DNA from: Thermaceae bacterium
GTDB taxonomy: Bacteria > Deinococcota > Deinococci > Deinococcales > Thermaceae
Length of the DNA: 40,269 bases
Reading direction: 5' to 3'
Assembly: GCA_015478585.1 (NCBI GenBank)
Contig: JADMIM010000026.1
Coordinates: 1 to 40,269 of the forward strand
Shown piece by piece: positions 24,564 to 33,288 of the stretch (position 1 is its first letter; the number at the start of each line of letters is the position of its first letter). A model generated the notes under the pieces. The model was not told the origin of the DNA, searched no databases, and worked only from the letters and a program-made list of their open reading frames with translations. The position numbers were made by a program, and so were the translations under genes.

Positions 24564-26174
24564 TCAGTGTCCTCCGGTCAGGCGGTCAATCATCTGGTTT
24601 TTGAGGTTCCACAGCTTTTGCGAGAGCGAGACATGATAGGTGTGCGGGTTAATCAAGCGACGTACGCCGGGGTCGAGGGTTTCTACGTCGGCTTGGCGGC
24701 GCTTGCGCCAGACTTCCAGGGTTTCCCCATTCACCCGCCGGTGGCCGTTCCAGACCTCGCTTTGCAGGGGCTCGAGCGTAAATGTGCCTTTCTTACGTGC
24801 TCCATCAGTCTCTGAGGTTTCAAGTAGGTTCGCACCTTCGGTCTCGAGCCGATATTTATCGGTCTGCACCCGCCGCGACTTGGCCCCATCGAAAGGGTGG
24901 CGCAGGGTCAAGACCGGCTCCGAGGCAGGATTCTCATCGGAAAGGGTGATGAGGTCGGCAGTGGCCGAACCCCGCTCGTCGTACAGCCGCCAGGCCGTCT
25001 TGTGACCGGGGTTGAGCACCTTCTCCACGGTCTCCGAGACCTTGATGGCGGGCTTCCACTCCCCCCCGTCCTGCATCGCTACCACCTTGTATACCCCACC
25101 CAGCGCGGGCTGGCCCCAGCTCGTCACCAGCCGTGTCCCCACGCCGAAAATCAACCGCCGGATGAGGGCATCCGCATCTATCCCGTAGCGCCGGGCTTCC
25201 TGCTGAATCTGGGTTTGCACCTGCCAGATGACCAGTTCGTCCAGCTCGGACGAAAGCACGATGGACACATCCTTGAAACCCGCCGCGTCCAGCAGTTGGG
25301 CGGCGCGAATGGAGAGATAGGCCAAGTCGCCGGAGTCTATGCGGATGCCGATGGGCTGATGTCCCTTGCGCCTGAGTTCCTCGAACACCGCAATGGCGTT
25401 GGGCACGCCCGACTCGAGCACGTCAACGGTGTCCACGAGCAAGGTGGTGTTGTCGGAGTAGATGTCGGCGAAGGCTCTAAAAGCCTCGAGTTCGCTCATC
25501 CCCAGCGCGATAAAAGCCTGTACCAGGCTGTGCGCATGGGTTCCGGCGGCCTGCAAGCCCAACTCGTAGGAGATGCCCACGTTGGAACTCACGTCGGCCC
25601 CGCCAATCAAGGCCGCGCGGGTGGCGGCGTTCCCGGCCCCGCTGGCGGCCCGGCGCAGCCCCATGTCGAGGATGGTGGCGTGGTCGGCCACATCGCGGAT
25701 GCGGCTGGCTTTGGTGGCAATCAGGGTCTCGAAGTTGAGCTTATTGAGCAGGGCGGTCTCGAGCAGTTGGGCTTGGGCCAGTGGCCCCTCCACGGCGACC
25801 AGCGGAACTTGCGGGTGGACTACGCGGCCCTCGGGTATGGCCTTGAGGGTGAGGCCATCGAACGAACCATTTTTGCCCAACCACTCGAGGAAATCGGCGG
25901 CGAAAAGGGGCTTGCCGGTGCGGGTTTTTTGGCTGCGCAACACCTCGAGTTCTCCCTCGCCGAACCGTGCCCCCTCCATCCAGTCCAGCAAAGGGTCTAA
26001 CCCTGCGAACACGCAGTACCCGGCTTGATGTTGTCCATAATCCGGGTTCTTGCGGTAAAAGAATTCGAACAAGGCGGGGCGTTCGTGTAGGCCAAGGCGG
26101 AAATAGACTTGGGCCATGGTGAGCTGATATTCGTCGGTGAGAAGGATGCCTTCGGTCAGGCTGGACATGACCAT
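24564..26174 (-). CDS. pncB: Nicotinate phosphoribosyltransferase
   Basis: A 536-aa enzyme that joins nicotinate to PRPP in NAD salvage. It opens [18 protein letters not shown], then has [10 protein letters not shown], the [22 protein letters not shown] helix, [25 protein letters not shown] and the phosphate-binding [13 protein letters not shown] and GVGTRL segments, all typical. The C-terminal ~100 residues hold the [10 protein letters not shown] zinc-less extension of the longer bacterial form. Two starts are possible, 26174 or 26168. A -10-like TATTCT at 26176-26181 lies directly before, so a leaderless mRNA starting at the second ATG is plausible; no Shine-Dalgarno is seen. It is followed by the interrupted GNAT gene. 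Confidence 0.94.
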   Translation of the reverse strand: MVMSSLTEGILLTDEYQLTMAQVYFRLGLHERPALFEFFYRKNPDYGQHQAGYCVFAGLDPLLDWMEGARFGEGELEVLRSQKTRTGKPLFAADFLEWLGKNGSFDGLTLKAIPEGRVVHPQVPLVAVEGPLAQAQLLETALLNKLNFETLIATKASRIRDVADHATILDMGLRRAASGAGNAATRAALIGGADVSSNVGISYELGLQAAGTHAHSLVQAFIALGMSELEAFRAFADIYSDNTTLLVDTVDVLESGVPNAIAVFEELRRKGHQPIGIRIDSGDLAYLSIRAAQLLDAAGFKDVSIVLSSELDELVIWQVQTQIQQEARRYGIDADALIRRLIFGVGTRLVTSWGQPALGGVYKVVAMQDGGEWKPAIKVSETVEKVLNPGHKTAWRLYDERGSATADLITLSDENPASEPVLTLRHPFDGAKSRRVQTDKYRLETEGANLLETSETDGARKKGTFTLEPLQSEVWNGHRRVNGETLEVWRKRRQADVETLDPGVRRLINPHTYHVSLSQKLWNLKNQMIDRLTGGH

Positions 26175-26182
26175 AGAATACC

Positions 26183-26397
26183 GTCGAACGCTGAACGCCC
26201 AAAGCTAAAAACGCAAAACAAACTCCTGTAGGGGCGCAAAGCTTTGCATCCCTCGCGCATCAAGCGCCAAATGCTCGAGCCAACACCTGCTTTGCCTCCC
26301 CTTAGGAACACGATTATCTGCGCCTGTCCTGGACGCTATTTCCCGCAAACCTCAGGGGAGGTGGCGCGACAGCGCCGGAGGGGTTTTCTTTTACCCC
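26183..26397. repeat. Intergenic cluster of nested repeats between pncB and metH
   Basis: 26183-26215 resembles one arm of the hairpin elements (GTCGAACGCTGAACGCCC, AAAGC, TAAAAACGC). GCCTCCCCTTAGG (26294-26306) is an imperfect inverted repeat of CCTCAGGGGAGGT (26350-26362). Between these arms, 26308-26341 (CGATTAT, then CTGTCCTGGACGCTATTT) resembles the core of the element at 3461-3490. GGCGC-GACA-GCGCC (26363-26376) and GGGGT/ACCCC (26380-26397) form further hairpins. There is no gene in 26175-26443 and I see no cobalamin riboswitch. Confidence 0.5.
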
Positions 26398-26443
26398 ACC
26401 GCAAACCTCATTTACCCGTCAGGAATGTGTCAAAATACAAAGC

Positions 26444-29400
26444 GTGAGCAGTTTGGTATACCGGGATTTCTTTGCCGAGCAGGGGCTCGAGCCCCTTTCC
26501 TCCCAAGGCTACCGCCAACAGGAGCGGGCGGCAGCGTTCCCTTACCTCCAAGCCCTTTCCGAGCGAGTATTGGTTTTCGATGGGGCGATGGGGACGCAGA
26601 TTTTCAAATATAACCTGAGTGATGATGACTACGGTGGGCCGCAGTACGCGGGCTGCCCGGAAATCCTTAACCGCACCCGCCCGGACGTGATCGCCAGCAT
26701 CCACCGCAGCTATTTTGAGGCCGGAGCCGATGCCGTTGAAACCAATAGCTTCGGCTGCTTCCCCCACGTTCTGGTTGAGTATGGCTTGCAGGACGAAGCC
26801 GAAGATTTGGCGTATCAGTCGGCGCGGATTGCTCGAGCCGTGGCCGAGGAGTTTTCCACATCTGACAAACCTCGTTTCGTAGCGGGTTCTTTAGGGCCGG
26901 GGACAAAACTCATCAGCTTGGGGCAGATTGACTGGAACACCTTATTCGAGTCGTACCGCACTGCCGCCAGGGGCTTGATTCGCGGTGGGGTTGACTTGCT
27001 GCTCCTCGAGACCAACCAGGACATCTTGCACGTGCGCTGTGCGGTGCTGGCCTCGAGGCAGGCCATGCAGGACGCAGCGCGTGAGGTTCCTCTGCAAGTG
27101 CAGGTGACGATTGAGGCTACCGGGACGATGCTGGTTGGAACCGATGACAGCGCCGCACTCACCGCCTTGGAGTCCCTTCCCGTGGACGTGGTGGGCCTCA
27201 ACTGTGCCACTGGCCCCGACCTGATGGACTCGCACATTCGCTTTTTCGCCCAGAACTCCACACGCTGGGTGGCCTGTATGCCCAACGCCGGGCTGCCACG
27301 CAACGAGGGCGGGCACGAGGTTTACGACCTGACCCCGGCGGAACTGGTGCGCTGGCAGGAGAAATTCGTGCGCGAGTACGGCCTGAACGTGGTGGGTGGT
27401 TGCTGCGGGACGGGGCCGGAGCACATTCGGCAACTGGTCGAGGCTTTCCGGGGCCAGGCCCAGAATGTCCGGCAGGGAGCACCCTTTTCTGGGCTGATCG
27501 CCAGCCTCTACGGGAGTGTTGCGCTCAAACAAGATACCGGCATCCTCATCGTCGGGGAGCGCACCAACGCCACGGGCAGCAAGAAATTCCGCGATCTGCT
27601 GTTCGCTGGTGACTACGCGGGGATGCTCGAGCTGGCCCAGGAGCAAGTCGCTGAAGGCTGCCATGTTCTGGATGTTTCGACGGCCTGGACGGGCCGCGAC
27701 GAGGTAGCCGACATGACCGAGACGGTGCGCCGCCTCGCCACCGGCGTGCAACTGCCACTGATGGTGGATTCCACCCAAGTAGACGTGATGGAAGCCGCGC
27801 TGGAGCACCTCGGCGGGCGGGCCATTTTGAATAGCGTGAACCTCGAGGACGGCCTGCCCAAGTTCGACAAAGTGGCTTCCCTGGCCCGCAGACACGGCGC
27901 GGCAGTGGTGGCCCTGACCATTGACGAGGACAAAGAGGCGGGGATGGCGAAAAGCCCCGAGCGCAAGGTGGAAATCGCACTGCGGATGTACGAACGCCTG
28001 ACCAAGGTTCACGGCATCGCCGGGGAGAGCCTGCTCTTCGACCTGCTGACTTTCCCTATCACTCAGGGCGATGAGGACACCCGCAAACTCGGGCTGTGGA
28101 CGATTGAAGGTATCCGCCGGGTCAAGGAGCGCTTGCCCGAGGTCGGCTTTATCCTGGGGGTTTCCAACGTGTCGTTCGGGCTTTCGCAGCCTGCGCGGGT
28201 GGTGCTCAACTCGGTTTTCCTCGACGAGTGCGTCAAAGCTGGGCTCACCGCCGCGATTCTCAACGCGGGCAAGATTCTGCCCATCAACCAGATTCCCGAA
28301 GCCGCTTACAAAATAGCCCTGGACTTGATTTATGATCGCCGCGCCTTTGCCGACGACGGCTCGGTTAGCTACGACCCGCTGTTCGCCTTGGTGGACTACT
28401 TCGCCAAAAACAAGACTGAGAAGTCCTCGGCGGCGGATCCTTTGGCGGGTCTGACCACTGAAGAACGCTTGCAGAAGCGGATTATCGAGGGCCGGAAAGT
28501 GGGTTTGGAAGCGGACTTAGAAGTCGCACTCGAGCATGGCTACAGCCCGGTCGAGGTCATCAACAAGATTTTGCTCGAGGGTATGAAGACCGTGGGCGAG
28601 CTGTTTGGTTCGGGTAAAATGCAGCTCCCTTTCGTGCTGCAAGCCGCCGAGACCATGAAGACGGCGGTGCGCTACCTGGAGCCCAAGATGGATCGCCTCG
28701 AGGGCGTGCAGAAGGGCACGATGGTGATTGCCACCGTCAAGGGGGATGTCCACGATATCGGCAAGAACCTGGTAGACATCATCCTCTCCAACAACGGCTA
28801 CCGGGTGGTGAACTTAGGCATCAAGAAGGCCATCGAGGAAATCCTGTCGGCGGCGGAAGAACATAAGCCCAACGCCATCGGGATGAGCGGCCTGCTCGTC
28901 AAGAGTACGGTGGTAATGAAGGAAAACCTCGAGTACATGGCCGCTCGAGACTACAAAACCCCGGTGATTTTGGGCGGGGCCGCGCTCAACCGACACTATG
29001 TCGAGCACGACCTCCGATCTACTTATCAAGCTGGGAAGCGCACCCAGGCCGAAGCCCCCGTTTTTTATGCCTCGGATGCCTTCGACGGCCTGCAACTGAT
29101 GGACGAACTCTGCGGCCACGCCGCGCCTAAGCTGACCTCGAGGGAGAAATCGGGCCTCCAGGTCAAGACCGCCTACCAAATCTTGCAGGAAAAGCTCGCT
29201 GCAGGCAGGGTTTATGTTCCCTCCAACCTTCCGCCCGCGCCGCGCATCCCGCAGCCGCCCTTCTGGGGTAGGCGGGTGGTGGAGGGGGGGGAACTCGAGC
29301 TGGGCGTAATCTCTCGCTACGTCAACAAAAACGCCCTGTTCCGGGGGCAGTGGGGCTTCCGCCGGGGCGAGATGCCGCCTGCGGAGTACGAGGCCTACCT

Positions 29401-30094
29401 CGAGCGCCTGGCTGAGCCGATTTTTGAAGACCTGCTGATTCGCGCCCTAACCGACGGCTCGCTACAGCCGAGCGTGGTCTACGGCTACTGGCCGGTGGCC
29501 TCCGACAAGAATGACCTCATCGTGTTCGACCCGCAGACGGGGCTCGAGTGCTTCCGCTTCGCCTTCCCGCGCCAGACCGGAAACCGCCACCTCTGCATCT
29601 CCGACTTCTTCCGCCCACGCCACGCTGAGTCTGTCGGCGATGAGCGGATCTTTATCCCCGCACCGGCCTGGGAAAACGGGGCCAGAGACGTGCTGGGGGC
29701 GCAAGTCGTAACCATGGGCCGCATGGCCTCGGAGGTCGCCGCGCGGATGTTCTCCGGCGACGAGTACCAGCAATACCTCTACTGGCACGGCTTCTCGGTG
29801 GAGATGACCGAGGGGCTGGCCGAATACTGGCACAAGCGGGTGCGCCAACAGCTCGGCATCGCTCAGGACGATGCCACCGACCTGCAAAAGCTCTTCCAGC
29901 AGGGCTATCAGGGCAGCCGCTACAGCTTCGGCTACCCGGCCTGCCCGCGCCTGGAAGACCAGAAATATCTGCAAGAGCTGCTGGCCTGGGGCGAGATTGG
30001 CGTGGAGCTGAGCGAGGAGTACCAACTTCACCCGGAGCAGTCCACGAGTGCTATTGTGGCGCATCACCCGGCGGCGAAGTATTTCAACTTGTAG
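26444..30094 (+). CDS. metH: Cobalamin-dependent methionine synthase, full length
   Basis: A 1216-aa enzyme that transfers methyl from 5-methyltetrahydrofolate to homocysteine through methylcobalamin. All four modules are present: homocysteine-binding barrel (about 40-335) with zinc ligands C254 and C320/C321 (GGCCGT); pterin-binding barrel (about 360-640, VGERTNATGSKKF); cobalamin cap and Rossmann domain (about 675-920) with GDVHDIG (lower-ligand histidine H770) and a GxxxxG-type SGLLVKS; and the AdoMet reactivation domain (about 945-1210) ending in RYSFGYPACPRLED. The start is GTG at 26444 with no Shine-Dalgarno; the first ~35 residues precede the conserved VFDGAMGTQIF. Its last eight codons lie inside a 24-bp repeat. 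Confidence 0.97.
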   Translation: MSSLVYRDFFAEQGLEPLSSQGYRQQERAAAFPYLQALSERVLVFDGAMGTQIFKYNLSDDDYGGPQYAGCPEILNRTRPDVIASIHRSYFEAGADAVETNSFGCFPHVLVEYGLQDEAEDLAYQSARIARAVAEEFSTSDKPRFVAGSLGPGTKLISLGQIDWNTLFESYRTAARGLIRGGVDLLLLETNQDILHVRCAVLASRQAMQDAAREVPLQVQVTIEATGTMLVGTDDSAALTALESLPVDVVGLNCATGPDLMDSHIRFFAQNSTRWVACMPNAGLPRNEGGHEVYDLTPAELVRWQEKFVREYGLNVVGGCCGTGPEHIRQLVEAFRGQAQNVRQGAPFSGLIASLYGSVALKQDTGILIVGERTNATGSKKFRDLLFAGDYAGMLELAQEQVAEGCHVLDVSTAWTGRDEVADMTETVRRLATGVQLPLMVDSTQVDVMEAALEHLGGRAILNSVNLEDGLPKFDKVASLARRHGAAVVALTIDEDKEAGMAKSPERKVEIALRMYERLTKVHGIAGESLLFDLLTFPITQGDEDTRKLGLWTIEGIRRVKERLPEVGFILGVSNVSFGLSQPARVVLNSVFLDECVKAGLTAAILNAGKILPINQIPEAAYKIALDLIYDRRAFADDGSVSYDPLFALVDYFAKNKTEKSSAADPLAGLTTEERLQKRIIEGRKVGLEADLEVALEHGYSPVEVINKILLEGMKTVGELFGSGKMQLPFVLQAAETMKTAVRYLEPKMDRLEGVQKGTMVIATVKGDVHDIGKNLVDIILSNNGYRVVNLGIKKAIEEILSAAEEHKPNAIGMSGLLVKSTVVMKENLEYMAARDYKTPVILGGAALNRHYVEHDLRSTYQAGKRTQAEAPVFYASDAFDGLQLMDELCGHAAPKLTSREKSGLQVKTAYQILQEKLAAGRVYVPSNLPPAPRIPQPPFWGRRVVEGGELELGVISRYVNKNALFRGQWGFRRGEMPPAEYEAYLERLAEPIFEDLLIRALTDGSLQPSVVYGYWPVASDKNDLIVFDPQTGLECFRFAFPRQTGNRHLCISDFFRPRHAESVGDERIFIPAPAWENGARDVLGAQVVTMGRMASEVAARMFSGDEYQQYLYWHGFSVEMTEGLAEYWHKRVRQQLGIAQDDATDLQKLFQQGYQGSRYSFGYPACPRLEDQKYLQELLAWGEIGVELSEEYQLHPEQSTSAIVAHHPAAKYFNL
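30067..30090 (+). repeat. 24-bp direct repeat, left copy (3' end of metH)
   Basis: CCCGGCGGCGAAGTATTTCA plus CTT... is identical over 24 bp to 30662-30685. This copy encodes the last residues of MetH (PAAKYFNL). The two copies bracket the Uma2 gene with a 595-bp period. Confidence 0.9.
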
Positions 30095-30110
30095 CTGCTA
30101 AACTAACTCC

Positions 30111-30659
30111 ATGTTTAAACTGATTCCCGACCCCGTTTTGCCGGAAAAATACCTCGAGCTGGAAAAAACTGCTTCGGTGCGGCACGAGTTCGTGGACGGC
30201 ATTGCCTACGCGATGGCAGGGGCTAGCCGCACTCACAATTTGCTGGCAGGTAACATGTTCACTGCTTTGCGAAGCTTGGCAACGGGCCTATCTTGCCGGG
30301 TTTTTCAGACCGACATGGAGCTCCGCATAGAAGACGATTTTTTCTATCCTGACCTGATGGTGGTTTGTGCGCCGGAACCCGACGACGAATACTACGAGAC
30401 CGACCCCTGTATCTTGGTCGAAGTGCTTTTGGAGAGCACCAAAAACACCGATTTGCGCGAAAAAGCCTCGACTTACCGCCACATACCCAGTTTGCAAACC
30501 TATTTAATTGTTGACCCCAACAGCAAAACTATCCGCCACTATTTCCGTGGTGGGGACGGGAACTGGCAGCACCAAGACGTAACCGATACCGGTACAGTGC
30601 CTTTACCTTGCTTGAACGGTTTATTGGATTTAGCTGAGGTGTATGGAGGTGTGGTATGA
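30111..30659 (+). CDS. Uma2 family (DUF820) putative restriction-fold endonuclease
   Basis: A 182-aa protein of the Uma2 family, which has a PD-(D/E)XK nuclease fold and is expanded in cyanobacteria, Chloroflexi and Meiothermus. Family landmarks are LPEKYLELEKTASVRHEFVDGIAYAMAGAS at the start, the catalytic aspartate in FFYPDLMVVC, the ILVEVLLESTKNTDLREKASTYRHIPSLQTYLIVD block with the E and K, and HQDVTDTGTVPLP at the end. All catalytic positions look intact. The biological role of the family is not established. It starts 16 bp after metH, ends in ATGA overlapping a small frame, and lies between two 24-bp direct repeats, as if inserted as a cassette. Confidence 0.9.
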   Translation: MFKLIPDPVLPEKYLELEKTASVRHEFVDGIAYAMAGASRTHNLLAGNMFTALRSLATGLSCRVFQTDMELRIEDDFFYPDLMVVCAPEPDDEYYETDPCILVEVLLESTKNTDLREKASTYRHIPSLQTYLIVDPNSKTIRHYFRGGDGNWQHQDVTDTGTVPLPCLNGLLDLAEVYGGVV

Positions 30660-30775
30660 AGCCCGGCGGCGAAGTATTTCAACTTATGACTACGAGGCTT
30701 ATGCCCCTACAATGCGTGTATGATGACGACCTGCTGCCTCTTCGGGAAATCAATCTAGATGAAGACGTGAAATGA
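30656..30775 (+). CDS. Small open frame overlapping the Uma2 stop
   Basis: A 39-aa frame starting at the ATG of the ATGA that also ends the Uma2 gene and ending in another ATGA that starts the next frame. It begins MKPGGEVFQL because it runs through the second 24-bp repeat, so its 5' part is copied metH DNA read in another frame. The C-terminal part (DDDLLPLREINLDEDVK) is acidic. I do not recognise it; it could be the end of a lost gene. Confidence 0.25.
   Translation: MKPGGEVFQLMTTRLMPLQCVYDDDLLPLREINLDEDVK
30662..30685 (+). repeat. 24-bp direct repeat, right copy
   Basis: Identical to 30067-30090 over 24 bp; the bases on either side differ (GAAG before, ATGACTAC after). It lies 3 bp past the Uma2 stop. 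Confidence 0.9.
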
Positions 30776-30864
30776 AGCTGCGCGATGGCTACACCCTCGT
30801 CACCCACAACACCAAAGAGTTCTCTCGAGTCCCCGAATTGAGGCTCGAGGACTGGCTAAACTGA
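30772..30864 (+). pseudogene. C-terminal remnant of a VapC-like PIN-domain toxin
   Basis: A 30-codon frame reading LRDGYTLVTHNTKEFSRVPELRLEDW. This is the characteristic end of VapC PIN ribonucleases, where 'LVTHNTREF' supplies the last acidic-site segment and 'V.GL..EDW' the terminal strand. The remaining ~100 residues of the toxin and any antitoxin are missing, so it is a relic. It lies directly after the repeat-flanked Uma2 cassette and converges on the response regulator gene. Confidence 0.7.
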
Positions 30865-30900
30865 GCCTTGCCCATACAAAAACAACTGGTGCAAAGCCCT

Positions 30901-31578
30901 CTATCTAGGCTTGTACCGCTTGGTAGGACGGCCCACGCTGCCATAGACCATCTCTGCTTGCAGGCTCCCGCTTTCGCTGAGATATTCCAAGTAGCGCCAG
31001 GCCGAAACCCGGCTAAGGCCCACCCGGCTGCCCACCTCCTCCGCGCTGAGGGGCTGCTCGGAGGCCATCAGGGCACTGCGGATTTGCTCGAGGGTAAGTG
31101 GGTCGAGCCCTTTGGGCAAGCGCTCTTCGCCCTGATGGCCCAGCAAACGGTCTAAGCGGCTCTGGGTGAAGTTGGGCTCGACTACCGAGGTACGCAGGCG
31201 GTAACGGCCCAGAGCTTCCCGCAACCGGGGTTGCTGAAAAGGCTTGATCAGGTAGTCCAGTGCTCCGCCGTGCAAGGCCCGCTGCACCGAGGCCAGGTCG
31301 CTGGCAGCGGTAATCAGGATGACCTCGAAGCCCAGCCCCATGCCCCGCAGTTCCTGCACCAGCTCGAGGCCGCTGCCATCGGGCAGGTACACATCCATCA
31401 GCAGTAGGTCAGGCTCGAGGGCTTGTACCAGTTCGCGCCCCTGGCGCACCGTCTCGGCCTGCGCCACTACTGTAAAGCCGGTCTCGGCCTCGACCAGGGC
31501 ACGGTTGACCCGCCCCACCCAAGGGTCGTCCTCGACCATCACCACCCGAACCGGTGGGTCGGCCTGGGCAGGGTTCAC
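30901..31578 (-). CDS. CitB/DcuR-type response regulator
   Basis: A 225-aa two-component regulator. The receiver domain (about 10-128) has the acidic pair ED (16-18), phospho-acceptor D62 (LLLMDVYLPDGSG), a switch Thr/Ala near ITAA and the K of LIKPF. The C-terminal part (about 150-222) is the helix-turn-helix of the CitB/DcuR class (LSAEEVGSRVGLSRVSAWRYLEYL, then VGRPTKRYK). Such regulators control uptake or metabolism of carboxylates and similar substrates. Its ATG overlaps the kinase stop by 4 bp, so the pair is translationally coupled. It ends the transporter-kinase-regulator gene string. Confidence 0.93.
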   Translation of the reverse strand: MNPAQADPPVRVVMVEDDPWVGRVNRALVEAETGFTVVAQAETVRQGRELVQALEPDLLLMDVYLPDGSGLELVQELRGMGLGFEVILITAASDLASVQRALHGGALDYLIKPFQQPRLREALGRYRLRTSVVEPNFTQSRLDRLLGHQGEERLPKGLDPLTLEQIRSALMASEQPLSAEEVGSRVGLSRVSAWRYLEYLSESGSLQAEMVYGSVGRPTKRYKPR

Positions 31579-33236
31579 CCGCCCGCCTCCGGCTGTATAG
31601 CCTCGAGGGGCAAGCTGACCTGAAAGACGGTTCTGCCGTCCCGGCGAAAATGGGTCAGGGTTCCGCCCACTGCGCCCACCCGCTCGCGCACCAGGCTGAG
31701 GCCCAGCCCCCGCCGCGCACCCCGGCTGGAAACCCCGGCCTCGAAAATACGTTCGCTCAAGGCGGGCACAACCCCAGGGCCGCTATCGCTGACTTCGAGC
31801 TGTAATCCTTCAGGGTCTTCGCCCATCATGAGGCTGACGCTTTTGGGTTTGGCCTGGGCTACTGCTTCAAAGGCATTTTCCAGCAGATTGCCCAGCGTCA
31901 CTACCAGCACCTCCTCGGCCAGCCCGGCCCAGCGCGAACTCAAGGAAGAGCCCGGCTCGAGTCCGAAGGTGATGCCCAACTCGCTGGCCCTAGCACTTTT
32001 GCCAATTACCAGTGCGGCTACCTTGGGCACGCCGATGTCGGCAATCAGATTCTGCAAGGCGGCATTCTGGCGGTGCTCCCGCTGGATCAGGTGTAGGGCT
32101 TCTTGGGGCTGACCCAGTTGAATCAGGCCTCCGATGGTGTGCAGGCGGTTCATGAACTCGTGGGTCTGGGCCCGGAGCAACTCGGCATACTGGCGGGTCT
32201 GGGTGAGTTCTTCGGCCAGGCGAGTAATCTCCTCACGGTCACGGAAAATCACTACCCGTCGCCCGTCGGTGGCCTGGAACACATCCACCAGCAGCGGCTT
32301 GCCGCCCGAACTGAGGGATGCGTTGCGCACCGCGCTGCCACCGCTCAGAAAACCACTGTTGGCTAACTCCGGCCACAAGTCTGCCAGCGAGATGGGCGAG
32401 ACCTCGTTCCAGGAGAGCAGTTCGTAAGCCCTGGGATTGGCACTTTGCAGGCGGTTGTCCCCGCCAATTACCAACACCCCTTCGTGCATGGTCTCCAAAA
32501 CTGCTTGGTGTTGCAGCATCAGGGCAGCGATTTCCTCGGGCTCGAGGCCCAGAATTTCACGCTTGATGTGGCGGCTGATGAGCATGCTGCTGAGCAGGGC
32601 CAGTAGCAGGGCCAGGCCAAACCAGGGCAGGCTATCGCGGCTGACTTGTAGGGCCACGGTTTCTACCCGAGGCAGCAGATAGCCGCTCGAGACCAGCCCA
32701 ATTACCTGGCCCTGTTCGTCCAGCACCGGAACCTTGCCCCGCACCGAGCGTCCCAGGTGGCCCTGCGAAACGCTTACCACCTCCTGGCCCAAGAGCACCT
32801 TGGGGGTTTCGTCGCGGGCTTCTTGGTTATCCTCGGTGAGCAGAGATTTCCCGATGAGTTCGCTTCTGGGATGGCTCAAGCGGATGCCTTTGGCATCGGC
32901 CACCACGATAAAGTCGGCTCCGGTGCGCTCACGCAGCCCTTCGACCATGGGGTTGATGTCTTGTGAGCGGGGTTGAGGCCGCTTTAATTCGGCCACCACT
33001 TGTGGTAGCGCGGCTACGGCCCTCGAGAGGGTCAGAGCTCGTTCGCCGTACTGGTGAACGGTGTCGGTGAGGAGTTGATGCACCTGCAACAGCGCCAGCA
33101 GTGAGACCAACAGCAGCCCCACCCCCACCTGAAGCAAAAATAGCCGACCCTGAAGGCCCAGACGGGGCTTGGGAGGGCTCAGCTTGGAAGGTGGGGAAAA
33201 CAGCCCCTTGTGGTGGATGCCCGGCCAGACTTTCAC
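31575..33236 (-). CDS. CitA/DcuS-type sensor histidine kinase
   Basis: A 553-aa membrane kinase. Membrane segments are at about 31-52 and 205-225 and enclose a periplasmic PAS-like (Cache) sensor of ~150 residues. A cytoplasmic PAS domain follows (about 245-330, MHEGVLVIGGDNRLQSAN). The H box of the SpoOB/CitA class is THEFMNRLHTIGGLIQLGQ with the phospho-accepting His at about 359. The ATPase domain has NLLENAFEAV (N box), DSGPGV (G1) and RGLGLSLV (G2). It is encoded 52 bp after the ABC permease and overlaps the regulator gene, so it probably senses the transporter's substrate or a related one. Confidence 0.93.
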   Translation of the reverse strand: MKVWPGIHHKGLFSPPSKLSPPKPRLGLQGRLFLLQVGVGLLLVSLLALLQVHQLLTDTVHQYGERALTLSRAVAALPQVVAELKRPQPRSQDINPMVEGLRERTGADFIVVADAKGIRLSHPRSELIGKSLLTEDNQEARDETPKVLLGQEVVSVSQGHLGRSVRGKVPVLDEQGQVIGLVSSGYLLPRVETVALQVSRDSLPWFGLALLLALLSSMLISRHIKREILGLEPEEIAALMLQHQAVLETMHEGVLVIGGDNRLQSANPRAYELLSWNEVSPISLADLWPELANSGFLSGGSAVRNASLSSGGKPLLVDVFQATDGRRVVIFRDREEITRLAEELTQTRQYAELLRAQTHEFMNRLHTIGGLIQLGQPQEALHLIQREHRQNAALQNLIADIGVPKVAALVIGKSARASELGITFGLEPGSSLSSRWAGLAEEVLVVTLGNLLENAFEAVAQAKPKSVSLMMGEDPEGLQLEVSDSGPGVVPALSERIFEAGVSSRGARRGLGLSLVRERVGAVGGTLTHFRRDGRTVFQVSLPLEAIQPEAGG

Positions 33237-33288
33237 AGCTCACCTTTCGACAGTCGGATTGTATCGCACAGTGCAGAGCAGCTGATAG

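Noticed and set aside
26175-26443. Cobalamin or SAM riboswitch upstream of metH
   Set aside because: I looked for a B12 box and the SAM-type conserved junctions and found none; the region is explained by repeats and small hairpins.
26942-28012. 356-aa open frame on the minus strand
   Set aside because: Antisense to metH; low-complexity shadow.
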